This document shows positions 1 to 13,300 of a stretch of 64,000 nt of DNA, one piece after another. The position numbers and the translations under genes are program-made. The first letter of the stretch is position 1; each line of letters starts with the position of its first letter. The stretch is from Mugil cephalus (taxonomy: Eukaryota; Chordata; Actinopteri; Mugiliformes; Mugilidae). Under the pieces are notes generated by a model. The model searched no databases, had not been told where the DNA came from, and saw nothing but the letters and a program-made list of their open reading frames with translations. Where the stretch lies: positions 15,093,501-15,157,500 of the forward strand of contig NC_061781.1 in assembly GCF_022458985.1 (NCBI RefSeq), in the 5' to 3' direction.

Positions 1-38
1 GAATGGTTTTGTTGTAACATGTTACAATAAAACCATTC
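1..38. repeat. Near-perfect 38-bp palindrome at the left edge
   Basis: The first 38 bases are an inverted repeat: the left half (gaatggttttgttgtaaca) is mirrored by the right half with a single mismatched pair. It could be the inner end of a palindromic MITE cut by the window edge, or a stand-alone cruciform sequence. No target-site duplication can be judged because the left flank is missing. Confidence 0.6.
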
Positions 39-1934
<1,896 letters not shown>

Positions 1935-2270
1935 TCAAACCACATTTCCATAAAGTCACATTAACCAATCACCAATGAATATAACTTCAGAGATGCATGT
2001 GCATGTGAATTTTAATAAAATATGACAGATATCTGAATGCACTTTAAAGCACTCGGATGTTCAGCCTAACTCTGACCTGTCTGGAGTTTAGAAAAAAAAA
2101 ATAAAAATATGAGCTGATTATTGATCTGAAGCGAGAGTAATCTGCTGTCAAGCTTTTCTCATCTACACCTGGGGCCTAGAAAACTAAATTATTGGTTTTA
2201 AAATGAATAACTCATAGTAAATAGCCTATTCAATTACGGTGGTTTTGAATTAAAAAATATTCGTACTTAC

Positions 2271-2384
2271 CACTGAAGCTGGGTGGACTAACAGCACTAT
2301 GTTGTGGATGAGGGTTTGGTAAATATCTGTTAGACTGACGTCAGTGCCTCCCTCCTTTGCAAGCAGTCTTAGTCTACTGTCACC

Positions 2385-2385
<1 letters not shown>
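2271..2385 (-). other. fam237a: Probable 5' UTR exon of fam237a
   Basis: On the minus strand a strong donor (gtg followed by gtaagtacg) lies about 375 bp upstream of the fam237a coding exon, which itself starts at an acceptor. Joining them leaves the frame open upstream of the ATG but without another in-frame ATG, so the exon is read as untranslated. Its 5' limit is unknown; the end given here is simply where the adjacent ATT/TTA microsatellite starts. Confidence 0.4.

Positions 2386-2428
<43 letters not shown>
2386..2428. repeat. (TTA)n microsatellite
   Basis: About 14 perfect TTA units, just upstream of the putative fam237a 5' UTR exon. It is likely polymorphic in length. Confidence 0.95.
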
Positions 2429-5030
2429 CATATTATTTTAATATATAGTCTTGTTTTTGGTCAAAAATGTCAGTTTCTTTGCCTTTTTTGTTAACTTTAT
2501 TTGATCACTTTTAGTGAAATATGGCAAAAGAAAAATTTTTCTTTTGCCATCATTTATTTTTTAGATTTTCATCATTAGATTTTTTTTTCCAGATAAGATA
2601 TTTATCGTGTATATTGTATAGCATCACCTGCTGAACTGAGACATAAATAAATAATTTAAATTATCTTAATGAAGATTTTCCGCAAAGAAAAACTCATGAC
2701 AAAAATTGACTAAATTAGTCATGACTCATGACTAAATTGTGGTTTTCAGCAAACACTGATAATTAGGACGAAATGTACACCGGTTCTTCCAGCTCATAGT
2801 AGTCAGAACCTCTAGCTAAGTGTCATCTGAGAGAGCTTCCGTGCTCCTACGGTCTCCTAAAATAAGAAACTTCCAGTAAAACTCTTCTACAGGATTGTCC
2901 CTCACAGATTAGGATTGCAACAGAGAGAATTTGTGGTCTATTTTACTGAACGTCCTGCTGTGTTTAGTGCTGCAGAGGCAGGCCGAACACATTATAGAGC
3001 TAATTAATTAAAGGTCAGGAATTAATAAATGAATGTTATGTTTGTCACAGTTCCCCACAGTTTAATTTAAGCTCAAACACGTTGGTATTTAAGTCTAAGA
3101 ACAGTCAAAGAGAAACCAATATTCAATTTGAGGAGCTCCTCTGTGCAAACAACCTTTGTTCTGAAGATGTGAGACAGTTTATTGTCCTACAAGACTGAAC
3201 ACAGAGGCATTAAGAACACAACAATAATTAATTAAAAAACAAAAATTAATTTGGACAAAAATAATTAGCTTTGTAAAGCTTTTGGTAAAGTCAGATTAGT
3301 TTTAGATTTATTTTCCACCAGTCACTGTGTCTGCAGAAACTACATCTGCTTTGACTGTTGGAATAAATGTAAATTTTGTTATCACATTGACATCCGTTTA
3401 TTGAGGATTGCATTACATCCACAAAGGGCAATAAACTGCAGCATACTGAGCCTCTTTCAGCCCATTGCCAGGACACAGGTGTTCGGGTCAAGGTAAAAAG
3501 CCAGCGGAAAACACACACAGTCGAACCTCTGAAACTTGGCTGGTTGTGCCATCCGTAAAAACAAACTTAGTGACGAGTGTTCCAGAGAGCGGTGAGCGTG
3601 GTACGTGTCTATGCTTTTACTGAAATGCCACATGCATACGTGATCTCAAATGTAATTACTTTTCACAGTGTGAGGCCAACACTAAATGTACTTGGTGGGT
3701 TTCTTACTCAGTCATTCGTCCTACTGATGAGGCAAAGAAGCAGACTCTGCAATTATTTCCGATTCCGTGGCTAAATTATAGCTTTTGAATGAATACCATT
3801 TTCTTATTCATACGGAAACATGAAATGTAACGTTAGGGTGCTTCTAAACCGGAAGAGAGGACGTGGAGTACGAATTATTATTATTAAATAAGAAATTATC
3901 AGGAGGAAAAACAGGTCTGCAAAGGATTAACTGACTCATGAGCAGCGATTCCCCCCAAAGGTCATGTGAGTCGTTTCAAATCTTAGCTAATGCAACCGAA
4001 CCAGTTAGCAACAGGTTATGACTGTGAATTTTGCAACTATAGTTAGCTATATTAGCAGCAGTATTTCTGTGACCTGATGAACCTAAATCCAAAATTCACT
4101 TTCCTTTCAGCTCTGTTTTTGGTCTCCACCAGCACCTCGGGGAAATATACATTTCTTTAATGACTAAATGCTAAATAGCGGCCACTAGCTATTGTTGCTA
4201 ACTTGGTCTGCTGCTTGGTGCCAGGCTCATTACAACCAACAGCATCCTGCAAGGCTGTAAAATGAAGAACAATAATTCTTTCTTTTTCCAGGAAAAGCAG
4301 CCGTGAAGGTCACTGATGGTAAAAGTGAATTGAAAGAGAAAAGCTGAAAGGCTACAGAGTGGGGATATATTTTCACAACAAGAAAGACATCCTCCATTTA
4401 AAAAAAAAAAAAAAAAAAAATTTGCAGTGTAATTCTCTTTAACACCTAAACACAAATCCGCTTTTATGACCACGAGCTTTGAAATCCCTTTTTTTTTGAT
4501 GTGAAAAACGTACCGCTGCAATATGCTATTTTTCTAAAACATATTTTACAGGTTTAACATAAATTTGTCTGCTGTTGTTTCACCACTTTTTTTCCCATGT
4601 CTCGGTTTGATTCAATTCTAATGCGTTTAATGTGAATCGGTAAGAATCGGATTAAATAATTTTATATAATGTTCTTGTCATTATCAGCCTGCTGGAGCCT
4701 TGTTCCATATGAGTCACTGATATCGTACGTCCTGATGGTAAATGTCAAACACTAAAGAGAAAAAAAAATTATGTGCGCTCCACATTGCTAAGCATCACGC
4801 TATGCTCATATGTTACGGTGCAGATGAATCAGACTGCGTGGGTAGCTATAACTTGACTGCAACCCTGAAAGCTCTACAGGTCACATGTCAAACCTCATTT
4901 TAAGCTGTACAGGAGCAATAACTAGTCTTGTCCTACTGTGGCTAATTTACTGTCCTAAATATGAAAGTGCATCAAACTTTTCTTGCAACTCAAAGCAAAT
5001 TTGAGAAAATGTGAAAACTTTAAGTAGCAC
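2429..5030. other. Intergenic DNA upstream of fam237a, nothing recognised
   Basis: AT-rich sequence without a codon pattern or recognisable protein match in either strand. It includes a poly(A) run near 4401-4420. It presumably holds the fam237a promoter, but no specific element can be assigned by eye. Confidence 0.5.
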
Positions 5031-5400
5031 AATCAGCGTGCAAGAACTCACTCATATACACTACCGATCGCAGAATTGATTTCTTTGGACTCATCAAAGT
5101 AACCATCTTTGTCTGATTTAACATGTGAACACATTTGCGACATTCTTTCTTTCTAAAATGGAAATCAAGTATTTTTCAGACAGTTCTTCCCAATTGTGTT
5201 GCAGAAGTTCCCAGAAATGTGTGACACTTGGGTCTAGTTCATCACAAACCAGCAGGGTTAAAGTCTAGAGACTGGGCCATGGTCTACTCCATGTTTTCAA
5301 GCTGTCCGTCTTGTTTTTATCCTGAGGTAGTTCTGATATAGCTCGGCCTTAAGTTTTGGGTCATTATCTTGCTGTAGGATGAAGCCCTGACCAACTATAC
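5030..5400 (-). mobile_element. Degenerate Tc1-like transposase fragment
   Basis: Read on the minus strand, about 5341-5383 gives LQQDNDPKLKAELYQNYL, the conserved block around the second catalytic aspartate of fish Tc1-like DDE transposases. About 5075-5105 gives GYFDESKEI, the usual C-terminal end of the same protein. Between them the frame is broken by stops and shifts, so this is a dead remnant of the transposase C-terminal third. Terminal inverted repeats were not identified and the outer limits are approximate. Confidence 0.75.
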
Positions 5401-5727
5401 CTGCGTGCTCTTCTAATACTTAAGAATACTTCCAATACTTACATGTGGTCTTCTCACACAAATTCAGTTCTATTCAGTTGATGTCCAAATGCATCAGGTG
5501 TCTGAATCAGAGACGGGACGCGCGGATAAAATTTGTCAGTAGTTTTATTAATCAGTCCGACTGTACATGATGCAGTGAGAGAGGGACACCAGACAATGAG
5601 TAACATGGAGGATTACAACGATGCCAGTGCTATGGCAGCACCTGGAGCACACCAACCACCAGCTGGACTGGACATGGTCGCCCTGCACGAGGAAACTGTT
5701 CAGGCCTCGATGTGCGCAGGGACCAAA

Positions 5728-5765
<38 letters not shown>

Positions 5766-6749
5766 AAGTGTGTGTTTGTGTGATTAAAAATATCAGATGA
5801 AAAACACACAAAAATTTTTTTTTTTTTCAGTTCCACAAATGTAAAGGGGTGCTCTCTCACTTTTTTTTCATACCAGGAAATATTTATTCAGTTTTGTTAA
5901 ATTTTTTTTTGTTATTATTATTATTTACTTGTCCACAGTTTGAGTATGTCGAAGCGAAATGGAGGGAGACATGGGAGTGGCCAAATACAAAAAAATAGCA
6001 GAGATTTTCGTAATTCCATGTCTACATTGATGTCACTGGTACCCATTCTTTTGTGCAATATCTCTCTTTGCATAGTAAATAAAAGTTAAATGTTTGTTTT
6101 TTTTTTCCTTGACATGCACCTAATCTTTTGTAGCATATTTTTCTTGCGGGTCTTGGGGACTCCCATATAGAATTATAAGCCCACTATAGTGATTGCATGC
6201 AGCGTTGCCGGTAGAGCTGAACTTGATTTCTACTAAGAGTTTATGAGAGCAAAAGGCTAAGCCAGTATAGTGGGTGTTGATGAGGACTGTTAAGTGACAC
6301 CTGGCCTGGACAGGTGAGCCTGCGTGGACAGACTTCATGCTCTCAGCAGTACGAGAGGCACCACTGGCTGCAGACAGAGGGGAAAGTGCTCTGCGTGCAA
6401 CAACATCCATATGTTCAGGTGATTGGTTCTTTGGCTTCTGAGTCGGTGTTGAAGATACATCGGGGGAGGGAGGGAAAGCGGGGAGGGGGGGGGATTCTTG
6501 TGACGTTAAATCTCTCTCTAGAGCTTACGTGCTTCTCCTCGACACCCCAGCTGCTCTGTCCGCTGCTTCGAATACAACTTGCTCGAAAATTTTTTGGCCC
6601 AAATCCTAACAGCGGATTTTGTTTTCTTCCAATAACACTGCCAAAAAAACACCCGCTATACAACATGCTAGGATACAAAAAATAACAAAAAAAAACAAAA
6701 AACGAAAAAACAAAAGCAACTGATGTCCTCGTAGTAATATGCTGTTGAT
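5401..6749. other. Intergenic DNA with a GT microsatellite
   Basis: Contains a (GT)n microsatellite at about 5733-5763, several poly(T) runs and short chance open frames. No gene recognised. It separates adam23 (3' side) from fam237a; both are transcribed leftwards. Confidence 0.5.
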
Positions 6750-6765
6750 TCCAAACCTGAACTCC

Positions 6766-6771
6766 TTTATT
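6766..6771 (-). promoter_or_regulatory. adam23: Candidate polyadenylation signal for adam23
   Basis: TTTATT on the plus strand is AATAAA on the minus strand, about 620 bp beyond the adam23 stop codon. If used, the 3' UTR would be about 0.65 kb. Other TTTATT hexamers lie further left, so a longer UTR is possible. Confidence 0.35.
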
Positions 6772-7393
6772 TATGTACAGTTTTGTGTAAGTGCGTTCAC
6801 TACGTGGTCTGCACTGCCCTTACGAGGGCCTCACATGCAGCCTCCTTAATCATCTCTGCAACCCTGAACATGAACTGCAGGAACCTGCTTTCCGTCCGGT
6901 TTGGTTTTTAACAAGGCTTTCTCCTGCACCTGCACTGGATAATTCCTTTTTTTTTGTTTTTTTTGTTTTTCTTTTCGTTGCGGTATATTCGTAGCTTTGG
7001 TAGCCATGCAGAGCCCTGCGGTGAGGGATCTTCATGCCAGGAGGCCAACAAGCAGCACGATTTGTGTGGATATTCATGCCAGGTGAAGAGAGTGGTGTGG
7101 ATTCCGCCTGAACGCCTGTGCACTGGCACTAAAGGATGGAAGAGGAGCTCGGTCACTCTGTAGATCAGGGTGGAAGGGTGGGAGGGTGGGGAGTCTGTTA
7201 CATGGGTGAGGTGGAGTTGAAAAGGCTGCATTTATAATGTCACTACTATTGAATTTGTTAAAATGTCCGCTATGTCTTTTTCAAGTAAATCTAATGCCAA
7301 AGATCAGCAGCAATAAGTGCAGTCCAGCTGTCAGGGAGCCAACTAAGAAAGCCTTGGAGGAGCCCGTCGGTTGATTGCCATCTCTCCTCGGGG

Positions 7394-10300
7394 TTAAATG
7401 GCTGAGGCGTTGGGGTCGTATCGACGTTTCTTCACATTTCTTATGAAGGGGATAAGAAACAGTAGTCAGCGTCTGATGTGATCATATCTGTAACACAGCC
7501 AGAGCAACCTGGACAAGCGACCGCACTCATCTCTCCAGTTTATAGTAAAGTTCACATGATCTTTTTACTGTTATACTTTTCAAGAAATGGAAATATTCCC
7601 AATTTTTGAGGACAGCGAAGACACTGAGATGAGCAAAGGCTGGTCCATGTTGGCCAGTTCAGCCTTGAATGCAAAGAGACAGTCAGAGTTATTTATAATC
7701 ACAAACCTTTGAGTCTTTATGTACAACTTTGACACTGAAGCCCAGATTATGTTTTCTTTAGTCTTGTCATAAACCGCATAACCAACTTTAAGATAATGAA
7801 TATGACTTTGAAGGATCATGAATATACATTTCTCGGATGCCTTCTTGCAGACAAGTGCTGACTGGCTTGTGCGTGCAACATCAGTGTACAAGGTGACGTG
7901 TTGGAGACAAGTCTCGTTACCAGTTTTGATGGGTAAAGACATAAGTTCCACTCAAAACATAACCATCTGGGAGGAAAGAGCTAACATAAAATATACTCTA
8001 TAGTATAGAAGAGGGGAAAGAGGAGACAACCACGTAAACGACAACCACAGCAGCAGCAGCAGCAACAAGAACTACCACCACGACAGTGGGACAACAACGA
8101 ATACGACAACAGGAGTGATGCATAACCTCCCCGTACTGTGGCTTGTTGTGGGGCTTCTATCACTCTGTCATGCACCTGTTCCAATAGTAGGCCAGTTGGA
8201 GATGGCACTATTGCTGTGGGTGGTTCATGCAGTGCAATGCGCCGTGTCTGTACCAGGTTTTGTGTAGCAGGCAGCAATGGCAGCCGGTGTGGGCGGGTCC
8301 GAGAGTCCTGCTCTGCTCTAGGGCGGAGCCTGGCCATCCAGGTGGGTGTGGCCAGCCATGGCACAAAGGCTGCAGGCAACAAAAAGGTCCTGGCTGCTCT
8401 CTGTCTCTGTCTCTCTCACCACTCCATTTAAAGTCTCGGATTGAGGAAAAAAGATCATGGACGTGATGAGAGCACGACAACCCTGGACCAGATCACTCAC
8501 TGGGTTTGGCTCAGCCTTTGTGCAATGAGCTGTCCTCCTCCAAATCAACAAGTCAACATGCAGATATGTCTCCTGTCCTGGCGTCTTTCTTTATTTTATT
8601 TTGGCGACAACCATGATGCTTTGCTCTCTGGCATGCTTTGGTGGCTGCAGGATTGTATTTGTCATTTAGCCCTTAGGTCTGCTTAGATTAAGATGTGTAA
8701 CACCCCTGTTGCTCAAGACAGCAGGCTAATCAGCGGTAGATTAGACCTTGTTTAACATAATCTATTGCACAGTAAAAACACTTTGCAGCTACACATGTTA
8801 CATGTCCTATCTTTAGAATTCAGAGTGGATAAGACTTTAATAATACAAGCATATTTCCCTTTAACCATTTACATTTTAGTGGTACTCTTTCGCTGTTTTA
8901 TGAGATTCTCCTTTATCGGGTCCTTCGTTGAACATGCATATATCAAGCATTGAGCTCTGCCCGTCCAATCAGTTTGAAGTCCTGCTACACATGCACAGAC
9001 ACCCCTGGGCGTCACCCTTTACGCTAACACACACACACGTACTCCTAAGGTCTGTTCTCCCATAAAACGACGAGGACTGATCCGTGTCGATCATGCGCTC
9101 TTCTCGTGTGCACCTCAGCCTGATTTTTTTGCCGTCCACACATGTAGGGGCCGTGTCCGTATTGTGTAGCAGGAGCTCAAACCCTGGTGTCTAGAAGCAG
9201 CAGGGATGCTAGAGTTAGAACAGTAGAGGCATGCGGCGTGTTGCTTACTTAAAGCCCCATCCAGTCCCCCCCAGCACTATGGCAGCCACAAGGATGGCTC
9301 CGGCGATGGAGCCTATTATTAGATTGGTGGCACTAGGACCTGTAAAGGGTTATGGGGGGAAAAAGACATGAGTTTCTATGCCCACTTACTGTATCAATAA
9401 CACGTAACTATACAATGACGATTTCACATGGAACAGAAAACATACCATAAGTGTACTGTTACAGTTAAATGATTGAGTCTGAGAATGTGTTTTGCATGCG
9501 TTTCAGCCCCCCTCCCCCCCTCCCTTTTGTGCGTAAAGTGATTTTTTTAATGTAATGAAGCAAACGCTCTGGGAATATTTATCTGGTGTCAGCTGATGTA
9601 ATGATGATTATCAGTGGTTTGTTGTTTGAGGTTGTGCAGAAGACTAGACCCTGGGTATCCATCACTGCAACAGCGTAATTAAACAGAGGTCGACAGGTGG
9701 TATGTATATATGTGACCTGCAGTACGAGCAGCACAAAATGTTTTTAGGGGTCGCAGTCACCACACAGCCTACCACTGACTGACAAGCCAGGTCACTAACT
9801 GGACACTTCACAGGACTGTTTTCATCTAAATGCCCCACATGCCCCAGAAAGGAGAGGATCACAGGAGCAACCACATAACGACTAAGAGTAAGAGCAAGAA
9901 AAAAGGGGGCAAGAGGAGGAAGAGGGAGGATGAGGAAAGAGGCTCGTCGTAATGAGGAACAACAGGAGGTGGCAGGAGGAGGAAGAGGAGGAAGAGGGAG
10001 GAGGAGGGAGGGAGGAAGGGAAATCCATCAATCAATCACACAACACTGAAAACATCCAATCACATGACAATTATATGGTCATCACCAACACACAAGAAAA
10101 CACAAAGCCACCGGGACGCACACACGGGCTCAGGCCGGCTCACAAGACCGCCCGCACACTGAGGCACCACTATGAGAGGAAGAGCTGTGAAAGGGTTAAA
10201 GATGCTTACTCTATTCCCCACCCTGTGCCTCCAAAAATCACCCCCAGGGCCAGAATGGTCCCTGCTACTGCCCCTATCAGCCTGTTAGTGGCCACGCTCA

Positions 10301-13300
10301 CTGTGCAGAGGGAAAAGGAGCATTATTACCACCCTGTCAAAAACAGTTAGCAGGCTTCTGCTTCAGAGTCATGGAGGTGACGTGACACGCTTCCTGCCCC
10401 CTTAAGCACCTCCCCCGTCCCCCTGCGGCCAAAGCATCAGGTGAACTTTCATCTGCAGAATCAAGGGAAACACATCTAACGCTGCTTTTTTAAACTCTCC
10501 TCCGAGCTTCACTCTGGCAGCGTGACTGAGAATGACATTTCACATGATATTGCACATATACGGTAAAACACATGATCAGTGACTGTATTGCTTGTTATTC
10601 CTTTCGGTTGTGAGGCTGAGAGAGGTGGAAACCGACCCTTGGGTTCGTCATTCGGCGTGACCTCGGGCTCTTTCGGCGGGTCAGGCATGCTACAGTCCGT
10701 CCCCGCCCAGGTGGTGTCGCAGGTGCACGTGGCTTCATTGTTGCACACCTGTGCGGGCGAGACGGAGACGGGAGAGGAGTTAAAAGAAGAGCGCGAGAGC
10801 CTTAAATAAAGATGCTGACCTGTGAGATTTATTTTTGGGAACTATGCACCCAGCGGGGCGGTTCTCGGTAGCCGTCTTTACGCTGCGCATATATAGCGGG
10901 TCATTAGTCATCCACACGATGTTGCCGTGCTTTGTGACATTTTTAGGCAGGTCAGTGTAGACAAATGTGATTATGGTGTAACAACGAAAGCAGAAGAAGC
11001 TCATGCAGTTGAAGTCATCATAGCAGGAAACGTGCTGAAAACGGCGCTGATAACGTAAACACAGCCTCTGGTGTATTTAGTTGCTCTGTTGAGGCAATGA
11101 CTTCTTTTTTTATTTTCACAAGAGGCATTTTTAGCATCATAGCAAGAAAAGCACATATAAATAATTTAAACAGCTGCACTAGGTGAGCTGGTGCTCGCTG
11201 GCTCACTGGGACACTTACTGAGACAACTGAGCCACCGCAGAGGTCAGTGAAATACTTTGAAAAGTCTGTTCTGTCATTTTTTTATTTGCTGTCAATGTTT
11301 GATAAAATTTGACCCAGAGTTGAATTTAATGCGTCGGAAATGTGTAAGTATTATTTCTTGTTGAAGCTACATCAGTAGAGAGAACAGATTTTATTGATGC
11401 GCTGTGATGCCAGGATGCTTCACATTGCAAAAAAAGAAAACCACTATTTTCACCTTATGCCTTTTCAGTGGTAACGTGTCTACGTGGGCGAAACGTAAAA
11501 GAATTTATGTGCAATCATGCAGCCTTGATCTAGGTCTATAACAAACACACAGAGATGCTTATGTTAGAGGCTTTACATTTTGTGCAAACCAGTGAACTGA
11601 TTTGTGTTTAGTGTGTTTAAAAAGTTAAACTTTTTAAAACTACTTTTTACCTCTGCTGCTTTTCCTTCGGAAATCTAATTTGAAGCTGATTGGGTTTAAT
11701 TATCAGGCTTAATGTGGGAAAAAGTTTTTTTTTTTTTTAATCTCTCAATAACGTATTTAAGTGAATGCCTGCAGAGGCTTCAGAACTCACCCCATGGGCA
11801 GAGCACACCTGTCCATTAGGTCCACTGGGGCAGGTGCTCACGTTGAGCGACTGGATGGGCAGACACTTGTGGTCAAGGCACATCATCGACGGCCCACAGG
11901 GAGTCCCATCCTCCACGTAGCCTAAATCGGTGTCATCATCCAGAAGGATGTGGGCACCACTGAGAGAAGGGAGAGGTGGGGTGAGGAGGACTTACTCAAA
12001 TGTCATATATCAAAGAATTAAAGCACAAAAGGACGTGCTGCCGACTGTCAATCGGCGTAAAAAGAGTGTCATAAGGAAGTAAACGTGTTTACGTGCACTG
12101 TATCAGGTTGCCTTGGAGACTGAAGGAGGTGGGGGTGACGTCTCCTTTCATCATTCCGATGCGTGGAATACGTCCGACGTTGGTACACAGAAGGTAACCA
12201 CAGAACACGTCACTGCAGAAGACAGGCACAGAGAAACGTGTTCAGACTTGTGAGGTCGGAGCTTTGCATTGCCAAGTTTAAATGCTTAACACCCGCTGAC
12301 GTATGAACCTCGTGTAAACGTTGCATATATTGTTGCTTGTTAACTTAGGGAACGTATTGGGAAAAAAATGTCAATGAATTTAAATCAGACGGGGAAAAGA
12401 AGATAAAACAGAAACTCAATTGAAAGCTCGTAACAAGCAGCGTCCTCTTTGCTCTCTTTCATTCATTAGGTTGACAAAAGCCAGATCTGTGCGACCACAA
12501 TGCGTGCCGGTGAGATTTCTGTTGGACTCGATCCAATCTCACTTCTGTGTCACGCAAACACAGACACAAACTCAGTGCAGCAGTAGAAACGGGTGATCTA
12601 CATAAACAGGCCTGTGGGCAAGGTGGAAAACACCTCGCTCTCACCTGACTCGTCAGCTGATCTGTTCAACTTTTCCTTCACACTATACGTTTTGTATACT
12701 GCAGTCTGATTTAGCATTATAAGTGTTTACAGACTACATGCAACATGTCACAGTCCTAGTCGGTTATCCATGAATACTGGACGACTGATTTAATTCCTTA
12801 AACATGTAGTGGGGTGAGCGTGCAGATGTTGCTTTGATCCAACGTTTTCCAACTTTTCATTTAACTTAATTAATTTCTAGTTTTGAACATGGATGTTAAA
12901 ATCTAACTAGAGAGTCAGTGATGAGTGACGCTGTAAACAACTACTGAGCTGCAATAACATAAAATCTGCTGACGTGTCAATAAAACTGACTTAAAAACTT
13001 AATGGGAATTCATTTCAATGTGCGTCAAACAATCTGAGTGTGAGGTTAACAGAATGCATCAGTGGTCTGCATCAGGGGCACATCTAGGGAGAGCTGTAGA
13101 AAACACAGGAGGGGAACCTCCATAGGCCTCTGTCGCGTGGCAAAAAGTTGTGCAACATGCAATTGTGTTCATCATCTTGAACTCCAGAAACGCAGACGAC
13201 TTCCATTCTCACGAGTACAGAGAAAGAGCGAATGTGTGTTCATTTGAGACTCACTGTTTGCTACACTGAACCCACTTCTCCCCATCCTTTCCACAGTTGC

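Noticed and set aside
5533..5860. Frames encoding HTHTHTHTH
   Set aside because: Translation of the GT/CA microsatellite at 5733-5763.
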